The translations under genes and the position numbers were made by a program. Shown here in pieces: positions 7,502 to 16,231 of a DNA stretch of 38,040 bases. The stretch lies in contig JAEYYL010000204.1 in the NCBI GenBank assembly GCA_023430825.1, forward strand, positions 1-38,040, read 5' to 3'. The notes beneath the pieces were generated by a model, which did no database searches, had not been told where the DNA came from, and was given only the letters and a program-made list of their open reading frames with translations. The stretch comes from Verrucomicrobiota bacterium (lineage in GTDB: Bacteria; Verrucomicrobiota; Verrucomicrobiia; Opitutales; Opitutaceae). Numbering within the stretch: the stretch's first letter is position 1; every line of letters starts with the position of its first letter.

Positions 7502-9408
7502 ACGGGCCCATTCTGACCATGAAGATCAAACACGTTTTCCTCGCGGTGGTCGGTTTGACCGGTGCCGCGCTCGGGCTCTCCGCCCAGCCCTCCTACGCAG
7601 CGCCGGCCCCGGCGCGGCAAGTCGTCGAGGAGGCCGATCAACGCCGCATCGCGTATCACGCCCGCGTGGACGAGGTGCTGACGTGGCGCGCGAGCTTGAT
7701 GAAGCCCGGGGAGCTGATTCCCGACATGGCGGCGATCGCGGCGAAGCTCGCGCGGCGCGAGGATGCCGAGCTCTGTTCGCGCAGCGTGATCGAGCTGATG
7801 AAGGAGCCCGGCAGCGGGCCGTTCTGGATGTTTCCCGTGGTGAACGTCGCGTTCCTCGGGCGCGACCAGCTCTCGCCCGAGGCGCGCCAGTCGATCCGCG
7901 ACGCGTGGCGGCGCACGATGCAGCTGCGGGGCGACACCGAGAATCACTGGGTGATGTATTACGCCTCGCTTTACCTGATGTCGGAAATGTATCCGGACGA
8001 GCCGGCGACGAGCTGGTATTCGGGCAAGAGCTCCGCGGAGAATCTGTCGGAGTCGCGCGACTATTTGATCCACTGGATGGATCTCGCGACGACGATCGGG
8101 CAGGGCGAATTCAACCCCACGCACTACATCGGCGAATACGCGATCCCGCTGCTGTTTCTCGCCACATGGGCGGACGATCCCGCGATGCGCCTGCGCGGCC
8201 AGATGAAGCTCGACTGGCTCTTCGCGGACCTGGCGGAGAACACGCTCGATGGCGTGCTGCGCGGGGCGAACGCGCGCACGGACGACACGTCCGTCGTCGA
8301 GCGGTGGAACGGGCTTTCGTCGTTCTTCAGCTGGCTGCTGTTCGGCAACACGCCGCCGCCGGCGAGCTATGGCGGCTGGGGGCTTTATTTCGCGACGGTG
8401 GCGAAGGGCTACGATCTGCCCGAGGTCATCTATCGCATCGCGGTCGATCGCGACGGCGATTACCTCCAGCGCGATCTCAAGCGCACGCGCCGCCGGTGGC
8501 GCAACAGCGACGTGGAGATGGCGCCGATCTACAAGACGAACTACACGCGCCGCGACTATGCGGTCGGCTCCTATCAGGGCGGCTTGAGCGATCCGATCCA
8601 GGCGCACGTCTGGGACGTCACATGGGCGGTGCCCGATCCGCGCGGAGTGCACAACACGATGTTCTCGATGCATCCGATTTCGTCGGGCTACGACATGCAG
8701 ACCTATTTCACCGAGCTGCCCGACCAGATGACGAAGGGCGTCACGAAGGAAGGGAAGGCCTCCTACGACTCGCCGGACAAGCTGCTCGGCTGCTCGCGCT
8801 TCGAACAGGTGTTTCAGGACCTGGACACGGTCATCGCGCTCTACGACATCCCGCCGGGCACGCGCTTCCCGCACATCAACGGCTTCTTTTCGAAGGACCT
8901 GGTCAACCTCACGATCGACGGTTCCGGCTGGATCTTTGCGCAGGGCGGCAACGCCTATCTCGCCTACCGGCCGCTCGCGCCCTACGAGTTGCTGCCGCTG
9001 TCGCGCATCAAGTCCTCGTGGACGGGCGAACGCGCCGACACCGGCGACCGGCGGCTCTACAGCCCGCACCTGAAGAATGGCACGATCGTGCAGGCGGCGA
9101 GCGCGGACGAGTTCAAGGACTTCGCGGCGTTCCAGGCGGCGATCCGCGCGCTGCCGCTCGAGTTCGAGCTCGAGCCGGTGCCGACGGTGAAGTTCACGAC
9201 GTTGCGCGGCCGCAAAGTCGCTTTCACCTATGGCGCGGCGCCGGTGGTCGACGGCCGGGAGGTCGACTACACGCAGTGGAAGCTCTTCGAGGGACCTTAT
9301 CTCAACGCGGAGAAGGGCTCGCGCAAGCTGACGCTGACCCACGGGCGGCTCGAGCGTATCCTCGACTTCAATACGCTCACCATCGCCGACCGCGTGAAAC
9401 CGGAGTGA
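7498..9408 (+). CDS. Uncharacterised secreted protein, glycan-operon member
   Basis: A 636-residue protein that I do not recognise as a named family. It begins with a signal peptide, then a helical region (about 60-370) with many aromatic and Asp/Glu residues reminiscent of alpha/alpha-toroid polysaccharide lyases, and a beta-rich C-terminal half (about 380-630). That two-part layout is typical of heparinase- and alginate lyase-like enzymes, but no catalytic signature is clear, so lyase function is only a guess. Two starts are possible. ATG 7498 overlaps the upstream stop and has an AGGG seven bases before it, which I prefer; ATG 7519 (MKIKH...) would give a more compact signal peptide. Confidence 0.75.
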   Translation: MNGPILTMKIKHVFLAVVGLTGAALGLSAQPSYAAPAPARQVVEEADQRRIAYHARVDEVLTWRASLMKPGELIPDMAAIAAKLARREDAELCSRSVIELMKEPGSGPFWMFPVVNVAFLGRDQLSPEARQSIRDAWRRTMQLRGDTENHWVMYYASLYLMSEMYPDEPATSWYSGKSSAENLSESRDYLIHWMDLATTIGQGEFNPTHYIGEYAIPLLFLATWADDPAMRLRGQMKLDWLFADLAENTLDGVLRGANARTDDTSVVERWNGLSSFFSWLLFGNTPPPASYGGWGLYFATVAKGYDLPEVIYRIAVDRDGDYLQRDLKRTRRRWRNSDVEMAPIYKTNYTRRDYAVGSYQGGLSDPIQAHVWDVTWAVPDPRGVHNTMFSMHPISSGYDMQTYFTELPDQMTKGVTKEGKASYDSPDKLLGCSRFEQVFQDLDTVIALYDIPPGTRFPHINGFFSKDLVNLTIDGSGWIFAQGGNAYLAYRPLAPYELLPLSRIKSSWTGERADTGDRRLYSPHLKNGTIVQAASADEFKDFAAFQAAIRALPLEFELEPVPTVKFTTLRGRKVAFTYGAAPVVDGREVDYTQWKLFEGPYLNAEKGSRKLTLTHGRLERILDFNTLTIADRVKPE

Positions 9409-9418
9409 GCCCCCGCGC

Positions 9419-11350
9419 ATGAGCTACGCTTCCGCCCTGCCGCTCGCGTCGGTTGCGCTCGACCACGGATTCCTCGCCGGCCGCGCGCGGGTCGTGCGCG
9501 AGACGGCGATTCCCGGGCAATGGGAGGCGCTCAACGACCGCATCGCGGGCGCGGAGCGCAGCGGCTGCGTGCATAATTTCCAGGTGGCGGCGGGCGAGAA
9601 GGAAGGGCGGTTCCACGGCCTTTTCTGGCAGGATTCCGACCTCGCGAAGTGGATCGAGGCGGCGAGCTACCGGCTGGGCACGCACCCCGATGCGGCGCTC
9701 GACGCCGAACTCGACCGGCTGATCGCGACGATCGCGAAGGCGCAGCAGCCGGACGGCTACCTCAACACCTACTTCACGCTCGTCGAGCCGCAGCACCGCT
9801 GGGCGAATCTTCGGGATTGCCACGAACTCTACGTGGCCGGTCATTTCATCGAGGCGGGCGTCGCCCACTTCGAGGCGACCGGCAAGCGCGGGCTGCTCGA
9901 GGTCGTTTGCCGGCTCGCGGACCTGATCGATCGCACCTTCGGCCCGGGGCCGGACCGGATGCAGGGTTACTGCGGCCACGAGGAGATCGAGCTGGCGCTG
10001 CTGAAGCTGGCGCGCGCCACGGGAGAGGAGCGTTATCGCGACCTCGCCTCCTACTTCCTCGGGCAGCGCGGCCGATCGCCGAACTATTTCGAGGCGGAAG
10101 CGAAACGGCGGGGCGAAGACGGCCGGCTGCCGTGGCACATGCACCATGACGGACTCGCCACGTTGCAAGCTGCGCAACCGGTGCGCGAGCTGGACGAACC
10201 GGTCGGCCACGCGGTGCGCATGATGTATCTCCTCGCGGCGATGATCGACCTTGCGCGCGAGCGGGCGGACGAAGCGCTCGCCGCGCAGTGTCGCCGGCTC
10301 TGGACCGCGATCGAGCAGCGGCATCTGTATGTCACGGGCGGAGTCGGAGCCGAACCCTACGGGGAAAAATTCTGCGAGCCCTTCGACCTGCCGCCGGACC
10401 GGGCCTATGCCGAGACCTGCGCGGCGATCGGCGTGGTGTTTTGCGCGCGGCGCCTGCTGGAACTCGAGCGGCGGGGCGAATATGCCGACGTGATGGAGCG
10501 GGCGCTCTACAACAACGTGCTGGCCGGCCTCGCGCTCGATGGACGCTCCTATTTCTACGTCAACCCGCTCGAAGTCGTGCCGGCGCTCGCGAAACGCCGC
10601 TACGAATGTCACCTCGTGAAGACGCAGCGCGTGCCCTGGTTCGGTTGCGCCTGTTGTCCGCCGAACGTGGCGCGGCTGTTCGCCGGGCTCGGCGACTATG
10701 TCTATTCGAGCACGGCGGACGGACTCGCGGTGCATCTCTACGCGGGCGGCTCGGCCGCCTTCGAGGCCGGCCCGGTGCCGGTGAGGCTGGAAGTGCGCAC
10801 GGCGTATCCGTGGGAGGAACGGATCGAGCTGATCGTCGAGCCGGAGGAAGCCGCTGTATTCACATTATGGTTACGATTGCCGGGCTGGTGCCGGGGTCCG
10901 CGGCTGGCGTTGAACGGAACGCCGCAGACGATCGAGCCCGTCGCGGGTTATGCGGGCCTGCGGCGCCGGTGGTCGCGGGGCGACCGCGTCGAACTGGTGC
11001 TGCCGATGCCGGTGGAGCGCGTGTGGGCCGACGCGCGGGTGGCCGCGGCCGCGGGCCAGGTGGCGCTGCAGCGGGGTCCGGTGGTTTATTGTGTCGAGGA
11101 AATCGATCACGGTCGGCCGCTCGCGGTGCTGAGCCTGCCGCGCACCGCTGCGATTGAGGCCCGGTTCGACGCGGAGTTGCTCGGCGGCTGCGTGGTGCTG
11201 GAAGGCGGGGCCGTGCGCACCACGACAGCTGAAACGCTTTATTCCACAGCAATGCCCATGACGACGACGGTGCCGCTCCGGGCGGTGCCGTATGCGCTGT
11301 GGGCCAACCGCGGCGAGGGAGAAATGCGAGTATGGCTAAGAGAATCCTGA
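9419..11350 (+). CDS. GH127 beta-L-arabinofuranosidase-like enzyme
   Basis: A 643-residue protein matching GH127 (HypBA1-type) enzymes, which cleave beta-L-arabinofuranose linkages such as those on hydroxyproline-rich plant glycoproteins, using a zinc-bound cysteine as nucleophile. The expected residues appear in order and at HypBA1-like spacing: Glu316 (general acid candidate) in YGEKFCEPFDL, Glu332 and Cys334 in AETCA, and Cys412-Cys413 in CACCPPN. An (alpha/alpha)6 barrel occupies about 30-425 and beta domains follow. No signal peptide is present, so it probably acts in the cytoplasm. Codons 480-487 form a striking cluster of A/T-ending codons, including two TTA. The gene ends 19 bp inside the next gene. 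Confidence 0.9.
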   Translation: MSYASALPLASVALDHGFLAGRARVVRETAIPGQWEALNDRIAGAERSGCVHNFQVAAGEKEGRFHGLFWQDSDLAKWIEAASYRLGTHPDAALDAELDRLIATIAKAQQPDGYLNTYFTLVEPQHRWANLRDCHELYVAGHFIEAGVAHFEATGKRGLLEVVCRLADLIDRTFGPGPDRMQGYCGHEEIELALLKLARATGEERYRDLASYFLGQRGRSPNYFEAEAKRRGEDGRLPWHMHHDGLATLQAAQPVRELDEPVGHAVRMMYLLAAMIDLARERADEALAAQCRRLWTAIEQRHLYVTGGVGAEPYGEKFCEPFDLPPDRAYAETCAAIGVVFCARRLLELERRGEYADVMERALYNNVLAGLALDGRSYFYVNPLEVVPALAKRRYECHLVKTQRVPWFGCACCPPNVARLFAGLGDYVYSSTADGLAVHLYAGGSAAFEAGPVPVRLEVRTAYPWEERIELIVEPEEAAVFTLWLRLPGWCRGPRLALNGTPQTIEPVAGYAGLRRRWSRGDRVELVLPMPVERVWADARVAAAAGQVALQRGPVVYCVEEIDHGRPLAVLSLPRTAAIEARFDAELLGGCVVLEGGAVRTTTAETLYSTAMPMTTTVPLRAVPYALWANRGEGEMRVWLRES

Positions 11351-12687
11351 GAGTGTTCAGCAGCCTGCTGCTGGCGACGGCGGTGGCCGCGGCGGAGCCG
11401 TTCGCCGGGTCCGGTGCGGCGGCGCACGCGATGCTCACGCGTCTCTGCGACGACTTCGGCGGCCGGCTGACGGGTGCGCCGGCGAACCGCGCGGCGCTGG
11501 AGCGGCTCGCGGACGAATTGCGGGAGCTCGGGCTGCAGCCGGAGATCATGCCGTTCACGATGCCGGGGTGGGAGCGCGGGGCGGATTCGGTGACGCTGCT
11601 GGCGCCGCTGGCCCGGCCGTTGCGGGTGGCAGCGCTCGCTTATACGCAGCCGCACGCTCCGTTCGAGGCGGAGGTCGCCAGCATCGCGGCGGGACGGCCG
11701 GAGGATTATCCGGCGGACGTGCGGGGGAAAGTCGTGCTGCTGGATTCGTCGTCTGCGCGGTCGACGCGCGAGATGGCGCAGCTGGCGATGGAGCGGGGTG
11801 CGAAAGGGGTATTGTTCATCAACCGCGAAGGCGGCGGACAACTGCTCGCGCGCACGGGAAGTTTCATCGGGGAGGCGCTGCCGCTGCCGATCTATTCGAT
11901 CACGCAGGAGGAAGGTCGCTGGCTGCAGCGATTGCTCGCGCGGGAGCGGCCGGTGCGCGTGCGGATGGAGACGCGCTCGCGTTGTCGGGAGATCGAAACG
12001 GCGAATCTGGTCGTGCGGCTGCGCGGGCGCTCGCCGGAGAAGGTCATCGTCGGCGCGCATTTCGACAGCTGGGACCTGGGCCAGGGGGCCTTGGACAACG
12101 GTCTCGGTGTCGCACAGCTTTTTGCGCTGGCGCACGCGTTGCGGGAGCGCGACCTGGCGCGCACGGTCGAGTTGGTGTGGTTTAATGGCGAGGAGCAGGG
12201 GCTGTGGGGTTCGCGCCATGCCGCGGCGCAGCTCGGCGACGCGCCGGTCGTCGCGATGATCAATCTCGACATGGCGGGCGTGCCGATCGCGGTGAACGCG
12301 CTGGGCGACGAGACGCTGGTCCCGGCGCTGGAGCGGTGGAATGCGGGTCGCGGCGAGCGGGCGCTCCCGCGGGGCGTGGAGAACATCAACTGGTTCGGCA
12401 GCGATCACACGCCCTACCAGCTCGCCGGCGTGCGCGCGGTGACGTTCAACGGCCCGATCCGGCGCGAGTCGGTGCGCTATTACCACGACCTGGCCGATAC
12501 GATCGACAAGCTGCCGGAGCAGATCGTGGTGGAGTCCACCGCGATCATCGGCGACGCGCTGCTGGCGCTGGTGAAGGATCCGGCGATCGGTGCGTTTCGC
12601 CGGGCGCCGGGCGAGACGGAGAAACTTTTTACCGCTTTTGGTCTGCAAACCCGCATGCGCGGCGTCGGCTACTGGCCGTTTCGCTGA
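11332..12687 (+). CDS. M28-family zinc aminopeptidase with PA domain, secreted
   Basis: A 451-residue exported peptidase. After a signal peptide (about 1-21) comes an inserted protease-associated (PA) region (about 110-205) and then the M28 catalytic domain. The di-zinc ligands fit the family pattern: His243 (AHFDSW), Asp255 (ALDNG), Glu288 (NGEEQG, with Glu287 as general base), Asp313 (NLDMAG) and His385 (YYHDLADT); SDHTPY at 357-362 is also conserved. M28 enzymes with this layout remove N-terminal residues or dipeptides. I chose the ATG at 11332 because it starts the signal peptide and has GGGAGA upstream. Its 5' end overlaps the GH127 gene by 19 bp, so the two are co-expressed. Confidence 0.9.
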   Translation: MAKRILRVFSSLLLATAVAAAEPFAGSGAAAHAMLTRLCDDFGGRLTGAPANRAALERLADELRELGLQPEIMPFTMPGWERGADSVTLLAPLARPLRVAALAYTQPHAPFEAEVASIAAGRPEDYPADVRGKVVLLDSSSARSTREMAQLAMERGAKGVLFINREGGGQLLARTGSFIGEALPLPIYSITQEEGRWLQRLLARERPVRVRMETRSRCREIETANLVVRLRGRSPEKVIVGAHFDSWDLGQGALDNGLGVAQLFALAHALRERDLARTVELVWFNGEEQGLWGSRHAAAQLGDAPVVAMINLDMAGVPIAVNALGDETLVPALERWNAGRGERALPRGVENINWFGSDHTPYQLAGVRAVTFNGPIRRESVRYYHDLADTIDKLPEQIVVESTAIIGDALLALVKDPAIGAFRRAPGETEKLFTAFGLQTRMRGVGYWPFR

Positions 12688-12720
12688 TCTGCTTTTTCAA
12701 CACCCCAACACCCCTGTCTC

Positions 12721-14835
12721 ATGCACTTATTCGGCCTGCACTGGATCGATGTTCTGATCATTGTCGTCTATATCATCGCCGTTCTGGCGATCGGCAAAGT
12801 CCTCTCGCACGGCGTGAAGGACGAGAAGGATTTCTTTCTCGGCGGACGTTCGCTGGGGAAGATGTTCCAGTTCTTCCTGAGCTTCGGCACCATGACCGAT
12901 CCGGGGCAGGCCACGACGACGTCGAGTTCGGTTTACCGGCAAGGCGCGGGCGGGGCGTGGCTGGCGCTCATCACGCTGTTCCTGACGCCCTATTATTGGT
13001 TCACGACCGTCTGGTTTCGACGCGTGCGGCTGACGACGATGGCCGACCTGTTCGAGGATCGTTTCGGCGGGCGTTTCCTGGCGACGCTCTATGCGCTGAC
13101 GACGATCATGATGGCGATTGTGGGCATCGCCGGGGGCAACGTCGTGGCGCTGAAGACGCTCCAGCCGCTGATGGTGAAGGAGCCGGCGATCTACACGACG
13201 GCGGAGCGGCGCATGGTGGATGAATTCCACGAGTTCACGCAGCTGCGGCAGGACCGGCTCACGCTCAATTTGTCCGGCGAGGGCGCGTTGCGCTACGAGT
13301 TGCTCAAGGACTCCTACGATCGCGGCGTGCTGCAACCCTACGTCACGTATCTGAGTCCGGTGACCTTCTATCTGGTTTCTTCCACGCTCGTCGCGATCTT
13401 CGTCATGCTGGGCGGGTTGAAGGCTTCGGCGATGGTGGACGGATTGCAGGCGGTGCTGGTGATCGTGATCTCGGTGATCCTGATTCCGTTCGGCCTCGCG
13501 AAGATCGGCGGCCTGAGCGGACTGCACGAAAAGGTGCCGGACGTGATGTTCAACCTCTTCGGCGGAGGCGTGGGCAGCGAATACACCTGGTATTCCATCG
13601 GGGCGTTGCTGTTCGTGCAGTTTGTCGGGATCGTCGGCTCGCAGGCGGGCATGACGATCGCCGGTTCGGCGAAAAACGAGATGGCGGCGCGGCTCGGTGC
13701 GGTGACGGGTGGCTTCAGCAAGCGGTTCGTGACGATCGCGTGGGCGTTTTGCGGTTTGATCGCGATCGCGCTGTTTGGGCCGAACCTGTCCGATCCGGAT
13801 CAAGTCTGGGGTTTGTTGACGCATTCGCTGCTGCCGATCGGTCTGATCGGCGTGATGATCGTGGGCATCCTGGGCGGGAAGCTCGCGCTGCTCGGTGCGC
13901 AATCGGTGGTGTTGTCGGGCCTGGTGGTGAAGAACCTCTACGAGCCGCTGCTGCCCGGGAGATCTGAAAAACATTACGTGTTCGTGGCGCGGATGACGGT
14001 GCCCGTGGTGCTTGCGCTCGGCATCGCGGTCGGCCTCTACCTCAACAGCGTCATCGCGCTGCTCAAGTTCGCCATCGTGCTGCTCGTGATCTGGGGTGTG
14101 CCGATCACGTTCATCTATATCTGGCGGCGGTTGACGGAGGCGGCGGTGCGCTTCCAAGTGCTCGCCACGATCGTGCTGGTGGCCGTGATTCCCTGGTGCG
14201 TGCCGGCGATCCCGTCGCTCGCCCGTTCCGCCGAGCTCACCGCGATGACCCGGCCGCAGGTGGTGACGGAGAACGTGTCCGCCGTCGAAGCGGATGTGGC
14301 GGCGGGCCGGGCGCAGGCCGTGGGCGAGACGATCGAGCGCACGCGGCTGATCGAGCCGGTCTCGATCTATTTCGAGGAAGGCGTGGTGCGCGTCGACCCG
14401 AACGATCTCGATTCGCCCAAAACCGGCGTGGGTCTGTTTCGCGTCGAGGTCTGGTTGCTGGCTGCGTTGGGGGTGGACGTCGCCGGTTTCAATCCCGCCC
14501 AATTGCTGACGACGCGCTATGTCGTCGATGCCGTGCTTCCGATCTTGATGCTGCTGGTGGGCAGCTGGCTCACCCGGCCGACGGATCCGATCCGCGTCCA
14601 GCGCTTCTACGTCCGGATGAAAACCCCGGTCGCTCCGACGCTCGAGGAGGACGCCGTCGAAGTTCAAAAGAGCTACGCGAACCCCACGCGCTACGATCAC
14701 CAGAAGCTGTTTCCGAACACGCAATGGGAGTGGACGAAATGGGATCGGATCGACGTGCTCGGCTTCATCGGCTGCTGCGGCCTCGTCGGTTTCATTCTGA
14801 TCCTGTTCAAGACGGTGCTGGTGATCGGAAGTTGA
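12721..14835 (+). CDS. Sodium:solute symporter (SSS family)
   Basis: A 704-residue integral membrane protein of the SSS family, which imports sugars, amino acids or related solutes with Na+. The N-terminal core shows the typical start (WIDVLIIVVYIIAVLAIG, first helix) followed by DFFLGGRSLG and a GTMTDPGQATT segment at the ion-site region. Two long hydrophilic insertions stand out: about residues 148-206 between early helices, and about 497-575, rich in Glu, Arg and Asp. A final helix lies at about 678-700. It starts 33 bp after the M28 gene on the same strand, so it probably imports a product of the upstream hydrolases. The substrate cannot be inferred. Confidence 0.9.
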   Translation: MHLFGLHWIDVLIIVVYIIAVLAIGKVLSHGVKDEKDFFLGGRSLGKMFQFFLSFGTMTDPGQATTTSSSVYRQGAGGAWLALITLFLTPYYWFTTVWFRRVRLTTMADLFEDRFGGRFLATLYALTTIMMAIVGIAGGNVVALKTLQPLMVKEPAIYTTAERRMVDEFHEFTQLRQDRLTLNLSGEGALRYELLKDSYDRGVLQPYVTYLSPVTFYLVSSTLVAIFVMLGGLKASAMVDGLQAVLVIVISVILIPFGLAKIGGLSGLHEKVPDVMFNLFGGGVGSEYTWYSIGALLFVQFVGIVGSQAGMTIAGSAKNEMAARLGAVTGGFSKRFVTIAWAFCGLIAIALFGPNLSDPDQVWGLLTHSLLPIGLIGVMIVGILGGKLALLGAQSVVLSGLVVKNLYEPLLPGRSEKHYVFVARMTVPVVLALGIAVGLYLNSVIALLKFAIVLLVIWGVPITFIYIWRRLTEAAVRFQVLATIVLVAVIPWCVPAIPSLARSAELTAMTRPQVVTENVSAVEADVAAGRAQAVGETIERTRLIEPVSIYFEEGVVRVDPNDLDSPKTGVGLFRVEVWLLAALGVDVAGFNPAQLLTTRYVVDAVLPILMLLVGSWLTRPTDPIRVQRFYVRMKTPVAPTLEEDAVEVQKSYANPTRYDHQKLFPNTQWEWTKWDRIDVLGFIGCCGLVGFILILFKTVLVIGS

Positions 14836-14914
14836 TCGTCGCGACGAAAAGCTCCCGCGAATCGGCGCGAAAGAGAGAGAGCGCGTTCACGGCCATTCGC
14901 GTGATGCGCGGGAA

Positions 14915-16174
14915 TCAGGCCGCGGTGCCGTTGAACTCGCGCACCGCGTCGACCATCGCGACGATGTTGGCCACGGGCGTGCGAGCCTGGATGTTGTGAA
15001 TGGCGTTGAAGACGAAGCCGCCCCCGGGCGAGAAGGCGCGGAGGCGTGCGGTTACTTCCGCGCGGACGTCGGCCGGCGTGCCGAAGGGGAGCGTGCGTTG
15101 CGTGTCGACGCCGCCGCCCCAGAAGACGATGCGATCACCGAAGTCGGCCTTCAGTCGCACCGGGTCCATGTCTTTCGCGGAGCACTGCACGGGATTGAGG
15201 ATATCGAAGCCGACGTCGATGAAGCGGTCGATGAGCGGCCGGATCGCGCCGCAGGAATGCTTGAACGTCTTCCACGACGTGTGCCGGTGAATCCAGTCGT
15301 TCACGCGCCGGTAGTAGGGCGCATAAAGCTCGTCGAACGTCGCGGCCGAGCAGAACTGCGACTGCTGCGTGCCGAAATCCGTGCCGCAGATCATGAGCAC
15401 GTCGACCCGGTCGCCGGCGAGGGCGGCGAACGTGGCGAGGTTCTGCAGCGCGATCTCGCATTGGTATTCAAAAACCCGATGCACGTAGTCGCGCCGCTCC
15501 ACGAGGGAGACATACCACTCGGCGACGTCGCGGATGCCTTTCGGGCGCTTGAGGAACGCGGCCGGCACGAGGGCGATGTCGCCGAAGCCCGTGCCGCCGA
15601 TGCCGGCGACGACCGCGCGCGTTTCGCCGCGCAGGCGGGCGAACTCACGCTCCCAGTGGGCGAGATCCTCGGCCGCGAGGGGTTTGAACTCCTCGCAGTT
15701 GTCCGCGGGATCGAGCCGGTCCTCGTCGATCGGTTCCTGGCGCACGATAGCGTCGAAGAAATAGCCGCTGGCCGGCATGTGTCCGCTGGGCGGCGCGGAG
15801 GTGTCGCCTTCTGGAAAGAGATAAATGTCGCCGGAGGCGTCCTCGCGCGGGCGGAAGCCGCCGGGCACGCGCACGACCTGGCCCCAGGGCGCGCGCCATT
15901 CGTGCCAGTCCTCGTTGGCAAAGCCGAACATGGTGCTGCGGCCGTGGGCGGGAACGCAGTCGGACCCGAGGGCGCGGGCGAGGTCGTCCTCGATTTCGCC
16001 GAGCATCTGGTAGGGCTCGATGACCTTCACGGGATGGCACGGGAGGCCGTAGTGTTCGCGCAGCGCGGCGACGCAGCTTACGTGCAGGCTCGTGAGGCCG
16101 GTGCTGCCGAAATCGACGGGCACGGGGCCAGGTTGATGGGCGAGGGCGCGCCGGACTTTTTCGCGGGAGGTCAT
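14915..16174 (-). CDS. URO-D-fold methyltransferase (MtaA/MtbA-like)
   Basis: A 419-residue protein of the uroporphyrinogen decarboxylase superfamily, in the branch that moves methyl groups to or from corrinoid proteins. It is not HemE: the N-terminal motif of true decarboxylases is absent. A zinc-binding H-x-C motif is present as KHSCGA (His306, Cys308), and a further His393 lies in AIHNIQ near the C-terminus, in the conserved block FWGGGVDTQRTLPFGTP (351-367) onward. It lies 57 bp downstream of the corrinoid-protein gene on the same strand, so the two very likely work together. The methyl donor (methylated sugar, amine, glycine betaine or methoxy-aromatic) is unknown. Confidence 0.85.
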   Translation of the reverse strand: MTSREKVRRALAHQPGPVPVDFGSTGLTSLHVSCVAALREHYGLPCHPVKVIEPYQMLGEIEDDLARALGSDCVPAHGRSTMFGFANEDWHEWRAPWGQVVRVPGGFRPREDASGDIYLFPEGDTSAPPSGHMPASGYFFDAIVRQEPIDEDRLDPADNCEEFKPLAAEDLAHWEREFARLRGETRAVVAGIGGTGFGDIALVPAAFLKRPKGIRDVAEWYVSLVERRDYVHRVFEYQCEIALQNLATFAALAGDRVDVLMICGTDFGTQQSQFCSAATFDELYAPYYRRVNDWIHRHTSWKTFKHSCGAIRPLIDRFIDVGFDILNPVQCSAKDMDPVRLKADFGDRIVFWGGGVDTQRTLPFGTPADVRAEVTARLRAFSPGGGFVFNAIHNIQARTPVANIVAMVDAVREFNGTAA

Positions 16175-16184
16175 GCGGGGCTGA

Positions 16185-16203
16185 CCGGCGGGGTGGCCGC
16201 CGG
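16185..16203 (-). other. GC hairpin between corrinoid-protein and URO-D genes
   Basis: CCGGCGG at 16185-16191 and CCGCCGG at 16197-16203 form a perfect 7-bp stem with a 5-base loop inside the 57-bp gap between the two minus-strand genes. There is no T-tract, so it is not a standard terminator; it could damp read-through or protect the upstream transcript. In DNA this GC-rich the hairpin may also be incidental. Confidence 0.35.
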
Positions 16204-16231
16204 CGGGTGGGCCGCGGGCGACGGGGGAATA

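Noticed and set aside
7465..9420. Long open frame on the minus strand opposite the secreted protein gene
   Set aside because: Its translation is Arg/Leu/His-rich with no domain sense, as expected for a shadow of a GC-rich gene; the plus-strand frame has a signal peptide and operon spacing.
14836..14847. Palindrome TCGTCGCGACGA followed by AAAA after the symporter gene
   Set aside because: It has no loop and the short stem and lack of a T-tract make a terminator unlikely; such palindromes are frequent in this base composition.
14915..16174. Uroporphyrinogen decarboxylase (HemE)
   Set aside because: The conserved N-terminal motif of HemE is missing, while H-x-C and a neighbouring corrinoid protein indicate a methyltransferase. 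The second URO-D gene at 17812-18939 also lacks the HemE motif.
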